Source: an uncultured Hungatella sp.
Lineage (GTDB): Bacteria > Bacillota > Clostridia > Lachnospirales > Lachnospiraceae
Direction of reading: 5' to 3'
DNA length: 38,513 nucleotides
Assembly: GCA_949879025.1 (NCBI GenBank)
Contig: CATLBO010000019.1
Location: 1 to 38,513 of the forward strand
In this document: positions 7,637-16,997 of the stretch, piece after piece
Position numbering within the stretch: the first letter of the stretch is position 1
Layout: each line of letters begins with the position of its first letter
Made by a program: the position numbers and the translations under genes
Notes under the pieces: model-generated
The model's input: only the letters and a program-made list of their open reading frames with translations
Database searches by the model: none
Told to the model about the DNA's origin: nothing

Positions 7637-8806
7637 AACGCTTTTACGGAAAATATAAGAACAGTTATCTGAGCTGCTTTTTGATGTACAATTTTTATTA
7701 CCTGCCCTGGGCGCTGTTAAGTGCTGATCTCGGGTTACCTGATGGGAAAGGGATTTAAAGCCAGCCAGGTTACCTTTGTAGTATGAGCTTCTTTCCTGGC
7801 TTCTATGGTGGTGCAGCCAGTGATAGGGATGTGGAACGATAAATATGATATGAAGAAAGTGGATACGGTATTGTTTATGATGGTCTGTGCAGGAGGGATT
7901 GTTTTCATGCTGTCAGACAGCCTGATGATGATTACTGCAAGATACAGTCTTGTACTGGTCATGATCAACGGCGTAAACCCTGTTATGGAGAAGATGGCTA
8001 CCGCATCCCCATATTCTTACGGAAAGATCCGGATATGGGGCACCATCGGCTATGCCTTAGGCTCTCAGCTGGCCGGTTTTTTGTATGACAGAATATCACC
8101 GGAATCCGTTTTCATCGCTTTCGTGATGACGATGCTTTTCTGTGCGGAAGGGCTTCTGGGTACGGAGGCGGATACCGGAAACCATCAGCAGAAAAGCAGA
8201 GAGAACATCAGGGTTCTCAATTTGCTTAAAAACGGGAACTATGTTCACTATCTGTGCATCTGCGTGATTTTCTATGGTATCACGAATATGAGTAACGTGT
8301 TTATCCCTTCCACGCTGACAGATCAGGGGCTTAATATGGGAATTGCCTCCATGGTACTATCCGTTGCAGTATTATGTGAGGCGCCGCTGGTATTTTTTCC
8401 TATAAGTTTATGAATAAGGTTTCCAACAAGAAACTGCTTTTTGTGGCAATGGGGCTTTTGTGCATGCAGTGTGGTTTAACCTGCCTATGCCGTTTGTCAT
8501 ATTGGTGACACTGAATGCAAAGCATCTGGCCAGAATGCTGTATATTCGGTGAATTTGAGGGTGATCAACACTTTAATTGAGGAGAAGCAGCAGACTGCAG
8601 CGTTGGCTTTTGTAGCTACGTTGAAAAATCTGGCAGCGTTTGTAGTTCAGAATATAGCCGGACAGGTTTTGGACGCAGCCGGTTATTCCTATCTGTTTCT
8701 GCTGTATTTTGTATGCGTGCTGGGAGCGCTGCTCGTGACTGGGCGGTTTATGAATTTTGACGGCGGAAAGAAAGAGGCAGCACAAGGAGATATGGTTGCC
8801 ACATGA
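7633..8806 (+). pseudogene. MFS transporter (LacY/NupG-like), frameshifted
   Basis: The start is preserved (ATG 7633, MKRFYGKYKNSYLSCFLMYN), and the sequence continues in shifting frames with typical major-facilitator helices. One is MVVQPVIGMWNDKYDMKK, matching the cytoplasmic loop between helices 2 and 3; another is GKIRIWGTIGYALGSQLAG. Disruptions are a frameshift near 7720, a TGA near 7786, frame changes between 8400 and 8540, and a final block ending at 8806. The GKIRxWGxIGYA segment is typical of the oligosaccharide/nucleoside:H+ symporter-like branch of MFS. It is a pseudogene, next to the decayed MATE genes. Confidence 0.8.
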
Positions 8807-9480
8807 ATTTTGGTTTTGGGAAGAGGATTCCTTTGGGGAATGGCGGACCGGGATTCGTGGGAAAGGGTATGACTGGGAGAGCAGGACAGTCGGCAGGCGA
8901 TATTGGCAGAATGGATGCGGATGGCTTTGGAGGCTAGGCATCGGAGCTTATGGGAAGTAGAGAGAAGATGGGAGAACATGCAGGATTTGGAGATTTCGGC
9001 GGGGATATGGAGCTTGAGGAGGGGCAGAACCTTCCGTTTGGTGTGCCAGAAGAGGATTCTGTTGTGTCTATGGGAACGGAAAGCGGAGAAATGGATTTTG
9101 GAAATAAAGGGGGAAGATGGACCCTTTGGAGCGGTTATGGATATGGGGGAGGAAAGGGAAGAAACGAAAGAGGAGCATACCACTGAAATCAGTGATACCC
9201 ACTTCCGAAATATAGGAAAACATGTTACGGATTTCAGGGAGACAAATACAGAGAATACATACAAAGATTACACCAAAGAATCGCTGATCGGCAGAGGATA
9301 TCCTGAAAATGCGCTGCATTTGCCCTGCTCCTATGAGTCCAGCACTTACTACGGGAACCTGTACTGGTATCATGGAGCGGGGGGCGTAGGAAGAATGCTT
9401 GTGAAACGAAGTTTTGCAGCTGGAAGGCATGTTGACAAGATGGCGCATTTGGCATAACGGGATGTGTTAATACTGATTTT
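8807..9480 (+). other. Non-coding or decayed stretch without recognisable genes
   Basis: Several frames are open here, including one of 184 codons (8903-9457) and a Gly-rich one (8950-9186). None has a convincing ribosome binding site and product, and none resembles a known family. Composition is purine-rich and repetitive in GGA/GAA triplets, which keeps frames open by chance. Given decayed genes on both sides, this is probably degenerate coding DNA, perhaps including the lost first half of the sortase gene. Confidence 0.5.
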
Positions 9481-9945
9481 GTGAGAAGAGGTGAGATATG
9501 GGAGGACACGGTAACCAGGAAAGAAGGGGAGTGCCGTTTGTGGGAAACGGAGAAGTTGGGTTTGGAACAAGGGGATGTATTTATCTATGGCCATAACATG
9601 AGAAACGGGTCAATGTTTGCGGATTTGGTAAAGTATCATAGAAGTGAATATGGGCAGGAACACCCCCAAATATGGCTTTTTACTCTTTGGGAACAGCGGG
9701 AGTATGATATTTTAACAGCCTTTTATGCGGATGCGGATGAGTGGATAAAAAGGGAAGGCATATTTTATCCTAAAATCAGGAAGTCAGAGACAGAAAGGCG
9801 GGAATATGTGCAGGAACTGATGAACAGAGGATTTTATGAAACAGAGGCCGTTTATACTGGGGGTGCGCCTTTATTATTTCTGGTGACTTGCAGTTATCAT
9901 CATAGGAATGGAAGGATTGTTGTTGTGGGGATGTTGAAAGATTAG
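9481..9945 (+). pseudogene. Class B sortase, C-terminal half
   Basis: From about 9568 the protein reads GDVFIYGHNMRNGSMFADL, then YDILTAFYADAD, then LVTCSYHHRNGRIVVVG. These are the catalytic His (YGHNM), Cys (VTCSY) and Arg (NGR) regions of a class B sortase, all present and correctly ordered. The upstream part of a sortase B (membrane anchor and first beta strands, about 100 residues) is absent. The 29 residues before the match do not fit the family, and no clear Shine-Dalgarno is seen. Sortase B enzymes attach surface proteins to peptidoglycan, and no substrate gene is visible nearby. Probably a 5'-truncated pseudogene, although the catalytic core survives. Confidence 0.7.
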
Positions 9946-10017
9946 CCGTAAAGTGGTTGACAGGGGAGCCACATCTATGAAATACTTGGTATAGTTCCGT
10001 ATGATGTGGAGGTCTCT

Positions 10018-10902
10018 ATGATTATTGAGGAAAGATTGAAGCTGCAGGAAGGGTTTTCTGATGTAGAGAAAGCCATTGCCGATTATATTCTGGAGCGTGG
10101 GGAAGAACTGAAAAATGAGAGCGCCCGCTATGTGGCAGGCCGGGTTTATGCTTCCCCTTCTTCTGTGACTCGCCTTTGCCAGCGGCTGGGATTTGACGGG
10201 TATCCGGATTTTCGAGAGGCATATCTTAAGGAGGCAGCCTACCTGCGCTCCCATTTTCAGAGGATAGACCCGAACCGTCCCTTTGAGAGAAAGGACAGCC
10301 CCCTTCGGGTGGCCAATAAGCTGTCTGCCCTGTACGGGGAGATTGTGGATGATACTCTTTCCCTCATTACGGCACAGCAGATGCAGGCGGTTATGGAGCT
10401 GTTTGAAACATGCAGGCGGATCCATGTAATGTCTCTGGGTTCTCATTCCTATCTGGCTTATCCGTTTCGGGAAAAGATGATGAAGATCGGCATGGAGGTG
10501 GATATTATCAAACAGTCGGATATCGGGTATTATCAGGCAGGGATTGCCGGAAGGGATGAGATTTTTTTGTTTATCTCTTATTCCGGGGAGCTGGAAAGCC
10601 TGCTCCGGATTGCCGCAAAGGCGAAATCCCAAAGGGTTCCCACCATTTGTTTTACTTCTTATGGCCATAATCAGTTAGAGTCTTTGTGCGATCTTGTGTT
10701 TTATGTTTCTACCAGGGAAAGGCTTATCACAAACCTGGGGACTTACGGCGTCTATGTGTCGGTTCTGTATCTGTTTGATGTCTTATATTCTTGTTGGTTC
10801 AACCGAAATCATGAAAAAAATCTGACGAAGAAGACGGAGATTTCTGCGGAGTATCAAAAGAAACGACGTTCTAAAAATCCGATCCTGATGGAAGAGGAAT
10901 AA
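10018..10902 (+). CDS. RpiR family transcriptional regulator (HTH plus SIS domain)
   Basis: A 294-residue regulator. Residues 1-77 form the RpiR winged helix (ARYVAGRVYASPSSVTRLCQ recognition region), and about 105-245 form a sugar-isomerase (SIS) phosphosugar-binding domain, including VMSLGSHSYLAYPF and FLFISYSGELESLL. ATG 10018 is favoured over the in-frame GTG 10006 because GGAGGT (10008-10013) precedes it closely. RpiR proteins sense phosphorylated sugars. The broken beta-glucoside PTS permease and phospho-beta-glucosidase genes follow directly, so it most likely once controlled them. The reading frame appears intact, so it may be an orphan regulator now acting elsewhere or simply not yet decayed. 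Confidence 0.9.
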   Translation: MIIEERLKLQEGFSDVEKAIADYILERGEELKNESARYVAGRVYASPSSVTRLCQRLGFDGYPDFREAYLKEAAYLRSHFQRIDPNRPFERKDSPLRVANKLSALYGEIVDDTLSLITAQQMQAVMELFETCRRIHVMSLGSHSYLAYPFREKMMKIGMEVDIIKQSDIGYYQAGIAGRDEIFLFISYSGELESLLRIAAKAKSQRVPTICFTSYGHNQLESLCDLVFYVSTRERLITNLGTYGVYVSVLYLFDVLYSCWFNRNHEKNLTKKTEISAEYQKKRRSKNPILMEEE

Positions 10903-10940
10903 GCATACAGACCTGCAATGATGTTGCAGGTTTGTATGCT
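10902..10940 (+). terminator. Long stem-loop after the RpiR gene
   Basis: AGCATACAGACCTGCAA and TTGCAGGTTTGTATGCT form a 17-bp stem with one G-T wobble around a TGATG loop, starting within a few bases of the rpiR stop codon. No U tract follows. It could be a terminator or attenuator between the regulator and the PTS genes, or, as a near-palindrome in DNA, an operator; the regular long stem favours an RNA hairpin. Confidence 0.55.
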
Positions 10941-10959
10941 ATGAAGGGGGGTTCTTTGC

Positions 10960-12208
10960 AACACCGTTGAAAGGCGCCGCCAAATCCTTGAAGGTTTCCT
11001 CCCTGTCTGGTAAGCTGAACATACAAAATCATCGGTGCCAGCCAATGATGAAAACGTTACTAAAAGGCGGTGGATACCAGTTCTCAGACCTATATTATCA
11101 TGAAGCTGATGGGAGATGCGGCATTTTATTTTCTTCCCATTATCCTGGCTGTGTCAGCGGCCAAGAAGTTTCGGTGCAACGAATACCTGGCGGCGGCTGT
11201 GGGCGGTATCCTGATCCACCCCAATTTTATCAATCTGATAAACACGGCAAAGGAGACAGGGGAGGGACTGTATTTTGCGTGGCTTCCGGTGAATCTGGCC
11301 AGTTATGCCAGTTCGGTGCTCCCGATCATTCTGATTGTCTGGTTTATGTCCTACATAGAGCGGGGGGTGGAGAAGATGGTTTCAAAGTCTCTGCGGATGA
11401 TCTTTGTGCCACTGTTTACTCTGGTCATCACAGGGCCGGCAGGTATCCTGTTCATAGGTCCTATGGGAAATATTGCTGGTGGTTATCTGGCTGCGTTTAT
11501 GGGCTGGCTGAATCTTGCGGCGCCATGGCTGGGGCCTATGCTGGTTGGCACGTTTACCCCGCTTATGGTTATGTGCGGCATGCATAATGGGTTGATTCCC
11601 TTTTGGGGTCAGCATGCTTGCCTCTACAGGGTATGATACGGTTGCGGGACAGGGAATGTTTGTGTCCAACATTGCCCAGGGGGTGGCTTCTCTTGGGGGC
11701 GTTTCGTGCGAAAAATAAGGAACTGAAATCTCTTGCTTCTTCTGTGGGAATCACTGCGGTGTGCGGGATTACAGAGCCTGCCATGTATGGAATCAGCTTC
11801 CGCTACAAAAGACCTTTGTATGCGGCCATGGCCGGAGGCGGCGTGGGTGAACTGTTTCTGGTAATCTTTGGAGTTGGGCGCTATGCCCAGGCGGCGCCGG
11901 GATTTGTGGCCCTTCCCAGCTATATCGGCGGAGATTCTCTGAGGGTGTTTTATCTGGCCTGTATGGGTTCGGCCATTGCTGTGGCCTTCGGGGTTTCTTT
12001 TGCACTTGGGGTTGAGGAGAAGAAGGAGGAAGAAAGCCAGGCTGCAGATAGGGCCGGAAAGAAGGATTTGACCGGAAATGGGATCGTGATCCTGTCGCCG
12101 CTGAAGGGAAAAGCGATTCCTAGGAATTATGGCGGCGTTGAGGCAGTCTGTGCGTCTCAGGATGTGAAGGTGGGACAACGGCTTCTGGTGATACAGGAGT
12201 CAAGATAA
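10960..12208 (+). pseudogene. PTS beta-glucoside-type EIIBC(A) permease, degraded
   Basis: The EIIC membrane domain is recognisable in pieces. VDTSSQTYIIMKLMGDAAFY starts around 11070, followed by AAKKFRCNEYLAAAVGGILI and CGMHNGLIPF. After frameshifts near 11600-11700 come ITAVCGITEPAMYGISFRYK and GVGRYAQAAPGF. The N-terminal EIIB domain with its phosphorylatable Cys is not found, and 10960-11070 holds only scrambled fragments. After a linker, ILSPLKGKAIP looks like the start of an EIIA domain that then jumps to its last residues, losing the active His region. It could not phosphorylate or transport sugar. It pairs with the broken GH1 gene 3' of it and the RpiR gene 5' of it as a former beta-glucoside operon. 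Confidence 0.85.
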
Positions 12209-12220
12209 ATATGGGATGGA

Positions 12221-13095
<875 letters not shown>

Positions 13096-13163
13096 AGGAT
13101 GTGTTTCGACGACCTGACAGGTAGCGGGCGATGGTGCCTGATGATTTTGAAAAAGGAGGATTT

Positions 13164-13847
13164 ATGATTATGAGAGACGATGTACATTCAAAAGAATTTT
13201 GGGCTGAGGTTCAGAAAAAGGTTACGTTTCAGAAACGGTTTGACAGGCCAGACTGTATCGTTCTTGACAGTGAGTACTGCAGCATGGGACGGATGATCGC
13301 CGTAAAGGCATGTGAAAGAGGCGGATATACCTACTATGACGCAGAGAAACTTATGAGCCTTCTTGGGCCGGAGGAAAGGGAGCTTGTGGCCTGGTATGAT
13401 AAGGTGCTTGGGGATACAGAGATGACGGAAGAGGATTTAAAGAAGGATTCGGATTTTAGGCGCATGTCCCAGCTGTATCAGCAGGCCATTGGGCAGGCTC
13501 TTAAAGATGGACCGTGTCTCATTCATGAATGTGGGATTAAGGAGCGGATTGAGTCAGAGGGATTTCAGTGTGTCAGCGTCTTGTTCTATGCCATGGACCA
13601 GCAGGAGAAGCGGGAGAGGGCAAAGACTACTGCCATTTACAAGGATTTGGAAACGGCGGAGGAATTGGATAAAGCCATTGAGGGAGAGGATCACAGGAGG
13701 AGAATCTACCATAATGCTTTAAGTGAGAGGCCATGGGGGAGGAAGGAGGCTTATGATCTCTGTCTCAATACGGATGTTTTTGGGAGGAAGAAATCAGCGG
13801 AGCTTTTGGAGGCGTTGATGGCCGGTGAGGATCAGCAGGAACTATAA
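13164..13847 (+). CDS. Cytidylate kinase-like family protein
   Basis: A 227-residue protein resembling the cytidylate-kinase-like family common in Clostridia. Near the N-terminus VLDSEYCSMGRMIAVKACER occupies the place of the P-loop but lacks the canonical GxxGxGK, with no lysine at the expected point. Downstream YYDAEKLMSLL and the Arg-rich DHRRRIYHNALSERPWGRKEAY lid-like segment followed by YDLCLNTD are typical of the group. ATG 13164 follows AAAGGAGGA (13152-13160); an in-frame ATG at 13131 lacks such a site. The true substrate of these proteins is generally unknown. This is the first clearly intact gene after the pseudogene stretch, and it may be cotranscribed with the permease downstream. 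Confidence 0.75.
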   Translation: MIMRDDVHSKEFWAEVQKKVTFQKRFDRPDCIVLDSEYCSMGRMIAVKACERGGYTYYDAEKLMSLLGPEERELVAWYDKVLGDTEMTEEDLKKDSDFRRMSQLYQQAIGQALKDGPCLIHECGIKERIESEGFQCVSVLFYAMDQQEKRERAKTTAIYKDLETAEELDKAIEGEDHRRRIYHNALSERPWGRKEAYDLCLNTDVFGRKKSAELLEALMAGEDQQEL

Positions 13848-13883
13848 AAGGAATATGTAGCCATATTGTGGGAGGTGAGTGGG

Positions 13884-14678
13884 GTGGAGGCGTCGCTGTA
13901 TCTTATTTCTGCGGTGGTAAGCTTTTGTGCGTCAGTGGCAGGTGCTGTCTGCGGAATTGGGGGCGGAGTTCTGATAAAGCCGATTTTGGATGCCTTTGGT
14001 ATACTGAGTGTGGCAAGTATCAGTTTTCTGTCGGGCTGTACGGTGCTTTCCATGTCTTGTTATTCGGTAGTAAAATCCCAGGCCGGAGGTGTTTCTCTTG
14101 TGGACAAAGGGACGGGAACCCCCTTGGCTTTGGGAGCCGCCATAGGCGGAGTGATGGGGAAAGCGGTGTTTCAATATCTTTCTGATTTGGTAACAGATAA
14201 AGATCAGGTGGGAGCCATACAGGCATTGTGCCTGCTGCTCATTACATTAGGAACTTTGATTTATACGCTGAAAATGGAGAGAATTAGGACGCACCGGGTT
14301 AAGAATCCCGGCATGTGTGTCATCATAGGTCTGGTATTAGGGGTGTTTTCGTCATTTTTAGGTATTGGAGGAGGCCCGATTAACCTTGTGGTACTGTTTT
14401 TCTTCTTTTCTATGGATATGAAGACGGCGTCGCAGAATTCTTTGTATATTATCTTGTTTTCTCAGGCAGCAAGTTTCATGAACACATTGGTGACAGGAGA
14501 TGTATCGGAATTTCAGATAGGCCTGCTGATTGTAATGGCTGCGGGGGGCGTCCTGGGAGGTGCGGCCGGACGCAGGGTAAACAGGCATATGGAAGGTGAA
14601 ATAGTTAACCGCCTGTTTATGGGCCTTATGGCTATGATCATGGCGATTTGTGTGTATAATATGATTCGGTTTATGTAG
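13884..14678 (+). CDS. TauE/SafE (TSUP) family membrane permease
   Basis: A 264-residue integral membrane protein with about 8 hydrophobic segments in two related halves. Each half has the family's Gly-rich motif: CGIGGGVLIKPILDAFG in the first and SFLGIGGGPINLVVLF in the second. Family members export or import sulfite, sulfoacetate or related organosulfur anions; the substrate here is unknown. The GTG at 13884 is chosen because GGGAGGTGAG (13870-13879) is well placed for it; TTG 13866 and GTG 13875 are in-frame alternatives. A hairpin follows 12 nt after the stop. Confidence 0.88.
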   Translation: MEASLYLISAVVSFCASVAGAVCGIGGGVLIKPILDAFGILSVASISFLSGCTVLSMSCYSVVKSQAGGVSLVDKGTGTPLALGAAIGGVMGKAVFQYLSDLVTDKDQVGAIQALCLLLITLGTLIYTLKMERIRTHRVKNPGMCVIIGLVLGVFSSFLGIGGGPINLVVLFFFFSMDMKTASQNSLYIILFSQAASFMNTLVTGDVSEFQIGLLIVMAAGGVLGGAAGRRVNRHMEGEIVNRLFMGLMAMIMAICVYNMIRFM

Positions 14679-14690
14679 ATCCGTGAACTT

Positions 14691-14727
14691 AAATCCTTTG
14701 TTCTGTTAGTTATGGGACAAAGGATTT
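14691..14727 (+). terminator. Terminator-like hairpin after the TauE/SafE gene
   Basis: AAATCCTTTGT (14691-14701) pairs perfectly with ACAAAGGATTT (14717-14727), followed by ATTAT rather than a long U run. Position directly after the stop codon supports transcription termination of the 13.2-14.7 kb unit. Confidence 0.6.
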
Positions 14728-15180
14728 ATTATGCCGTTTCTCTGCTGACAGGCTGCGCTGTCCCAAAATCCCAAGAATCTTCCAGAACCATAGGGGTGGA
14801 TTTTGCTCCTGCTGATGAGAATGTCTCCTTACATTTATAGTATGAATTAGGCGTTTGTGAAACGCCAGAACCCGCATAAATACAGGATTCTTTTTGTCAC
14901 AAAATAAAACAACTCCTCACTGGTTTGTGGTAAAATTGAGATGTCCAGTAACAATCAACCATCCACCAGAAAGGAGTTGAACTCTCGTTTCAATTCTTCT
15001 TCTGATGGCAAATACTTCCTACTTTCCTGTCTTGGTGTGCCGTTCCATGTAGCGGCAGTTATTCAGTTTCCATATAAACCGGGCTCTATTTGCCCCAGTA
15101 TTGTTCCTTTTCGCAATTACAGCAAGTAATTATTTTTCCGGTTTGCAATCTGCAAACCAACTAACAAACTTATAGCCTGC
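14728..15180. other. Intergenic region without a recognisable gene
   Basis: A short plus-strand frame (14941-15129, 62 codons) and some minus-strand frames are open, but none resembles a known family and none has a good ribosome binding site. The sequence is likely a scar of earlier insertions, as it lies between an intact permease and decayed regulator fragments. Confidence 0.4.
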
Positions 15181-15270
15181 GCCTTTGTAAATCCCCTCCC
15201 CGGACTGGTGGCAAGGCAGCAGAGTGCGCCACATTCTAAACGGGTGAGATTTATGTCTGCCCCACCTTTT
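15181..15270 (-). pseudogene. Partial second copy of an OmpR-type winged-helix fragment
   Basis: On the minus strand this encodes LTRLECGALCCLATSPG and then FTKAQ, the same segment of a response-regulator winged helix as in the neighbouring pseudogene. About 85 nt align with 15465-15555 at high identity with only scattered substitutions and a one-base gap. It contains no start and breaks off after the FTKAQ block, so it is a truncated tandem duplicate. Confidence 0.65.
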
Positions 15271-15728
15271 TTCGGTTGCTTGCTTCTTTACCGTATATGA
15301 GCATTATTCCCCGGAAGCAAACTTGCAGCCTACACCTAAAATGGTCTTTATGTAAGTGTTTTTTGCTGTCCGGCTCTATCTTTTTCCGTAGATTGCATAT
15401 TACTCTGACAACACTTGACTGGCAGTTTTCGCTTTCCATGCTCCACATGGATTCAAAGATTTGTGCTTTTGTAAATATCTGCCCCGGACTGACGGTAAGG
15501 CAGCAGAGTGCGCCGTATTCCAAACGTGCGAGGCATATGTTTGCCCCATCTTTAATACACTGCGTTGGTGCGCCCTTATTTCCAGTCCTGGAAAAAACAG
15601 TGTGGGGGATAGCGGCGGCTGTATGGCTTCCAGCGGTATCATATCGGCAAGGCGGCTATGGCTTTTTCAACCGCCTTTTCTTCTGTGCCGTTGAATGTAA
15701 GTATGATTATTTTACCGGCAAATCTCAC
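15251..15728 (-). pseudogene. Small OmpR/PhoB-type winged-helix regulator, frameshifted
   Basis: From GTG at 15728 the minus strand reads VRFAGKIIILTFNGTEEKAV, then after a frameshift near 15645 FFPGLEIRAHQRSVLK. After another near 15540 come LEYGALCCLTVSPGQIFTKA and SSVVRVICNLRKKIEPDSKK. The last two match the recognition region of the OmpR-type winged helix (HPGQVFTKEQI, followed by the VxxxIxxLRKKIE helix). The short N-terminal part lacks a phosphorylatable receiver domain, as in stand-alone wHTH proteins common in Lachnospiraceae. At least two frameshifts make it non-functional. It points away from the lipoprotein gene. Confidence 0.7.
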
Positions 15729-15792
15729 CTCCTACTGCCATGTAGTCTGTTTATTAAAATGATATTTGAAAATAGCTGTACAACAAAGCAAA

Positions 15793-16638
15793 CTATTGTA
15801 ATATAGTGTTTATATTGTTTTCAGATAAGTCATACCACTTCACATCTGCCTTTTGTTCTTGCCTGTTTAAAACATCATTAAATTCATCTTCTGAACAAGA
15901 TTCATCATTTATAAAGTATTGTACATTAAATTCATTATTTGAATCATATTCAGATTGACTATAAGCCTGAGCATTTACACTATGTCCAGTTTCGGAAAAA
16001 GCCATTTTTCCTATTCCGGAATCAGCCGCACCACTTGAAAACAAAAATGTACCGTCTGTTTTTAAATTCATAAATGCCCTATATTGCAATGTATATCCGT
16101 AGATTTCTCCATTCTGATAATGCAATATCTCAAAACCATAATCAGAGATATTATTTATTTGAAGCCAAAGAACAGCTTCATCTTCTCCGTCACCATCAAT
16201 ATCTATAATTGTAAATTTTGTAGCATTTACTGTAATACTATCATCATCTGTAACAGCCTGACCTATCTCAATGATATTTAAACTCTTATTTGCCAAATTC
16301 GTACATAAAAAATTACTTCTCCCCAAAAGTATAGATTTGTAATTATTTTCCTCTAATTCTAATGACTGCTCTGGCGGGTTCTCAATATTTCCATTTTGTG
16401 TATCACTGGATATATCTGTACTGCCGTTATCTGCTGAATCTGTTTGGGTATTGGTATTATCTTCTAAACTTGGACTTATAGTTTCTATCTGTACCGTTTC
16501 TTCTGGCAGATCATTTTTTATTGCAGAACACCCAATCAACATTTCTGAAATTAAGGTAATGCAAATAGCACATATACAAAGTGGTAAACCATTTTTCTTT
16601 GGGGATTTGGTTAGTATATTTTTGAACCGTTTTTTCAT
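15793..16638 (-). CDS. Lipoprotein with acidic linker and VCBS/FG-GAP-like segment
   Basis: A 281-residue exported lipoprotein. The basic N-terminus, a hydrophobic stretch (LPLCICAICITLISEML) and the lipobox IGC-S predict lipidation and anchoring outside the membrane. Next comes a Ser/Thr/Asn/Asp-rich disordered linker (about residues 40-95) and a globular part with IIDIDGDGEDEAVLWL, a Ca-binding-like DxDGDGxDE motif seen in FG-GAP/VCBS-like repeats. ATG 16638 is preferred because GAGGGAAA lies just upstream; an earlier in-frame ATG at 16671 would put basic sequence further from the hydrophobic core. The gene is much more AT-rich than the genes on either side, suggesting separate acquisition. 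Function unknown. Confidence 0.75.
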   Translation of the reverse strand: MKKRFKNILTKSPKKNGLPLCICAICITLISEMLIGCSAIKNDLPEETVQIETISPSLEDNTNTQTDSADNGSTDISSDTQNGNIENPPEQSLELEENNYKSILLGRSNFLCTNLANKSLNIIEIGQAVTDDDSITVNATKFTIIDIDGDGEDEAVLWLQINNISDYGFEILHYQNGEIYGYTLQYRAFMNLKTDGTFLFSSGAADSGIGKMAFSETGHSVNAQAYSQSEYDSNNEFNVQYFINDESCSEDEFNDVLNRQEQKADVKWYDLSENNINTILQ

Positions 16639-16719
16639 AATTTCTTTTCCCTCATAAAATTGTGTTGACAAAAATGATAAAACATGGAGATGACTTTCTA
16701 TGTCTGAATGAATGATGTA

Positions 16720-16958
16720 AAAGTGTCGCTTAACTGGTAGTTAAGCGACACTTTAGATTTATAAATAGTCAAATAAGCCGGACTTCTATAACGGTTTCGA
16801 TTATATCATTAATTCTGAACAGTGTCAACAGGAGCAAGTTGCTATTTTATTCCTTGAATTCCAGACATTATTCTTAAAACATTGTTATAAATCAACTGAT
16901 ATCTAACAATTTTTCTCCATGGGAGTTTTTTAAGTGTCGCTTAACTACCAGTTAAGCG
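16720..16958. repeat. Pair of inverted palindromes bounding a 177-bp AT-rich spacer
   Basis: At 16720-16754, AAAGTGTCGCTTAACT and AGTTAAGCGACACTTT form a perfect 16-bp inverted repeat around GGT. At 16932-16958 the reverse complement of the same element occurs (AAGTGTCGCTTAACT, then ACC, then AGTTAAGCG), with its outer right arm lost. The spacer codes for nothing visible. The layout resembles the ends of a small non-autonomous mobile element (MITE-like). The first palindrome could also serve as a bidirectional terminator for the lipoprotein region. The right copy abuts the start of the GC-rich polysaccharide block. Confidence 0.65.
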
Positions 16959-16997
16959 GCTGTGCCGAACCAAAATTACACCAAAGGGAGAAGGGGG

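Noticed and set aside
8950..9186. Gly-rich short frame as an RNA-binding or structural protein
   Set aside because: The Gly content follows from GGA/GGG-rich DNA; it overlaps another equally open frame and neither has support.
8903..9457. 184-codon open frame as a real gene
   Set aside because: No family similarity, no good ribosome binding site, biased purine-rich composition, surrounded by decayed genes.
14941..15129. 62-codon frame as a transposase N-terminus
   Set aside because: The layout (short gene with AGAAAGGAG-like sequence inside it, scarred surroundings) suggested an insertion-sequence remnant, but no transposase motif or terminal repeats could be recognised.
16720..16754. Identifying the palindrome as the end of a named insertion sequence family
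   Set aside because: The GTGTCGCTTAACT sequence could not be matched to a family from memory and no transposase lies between the copies.
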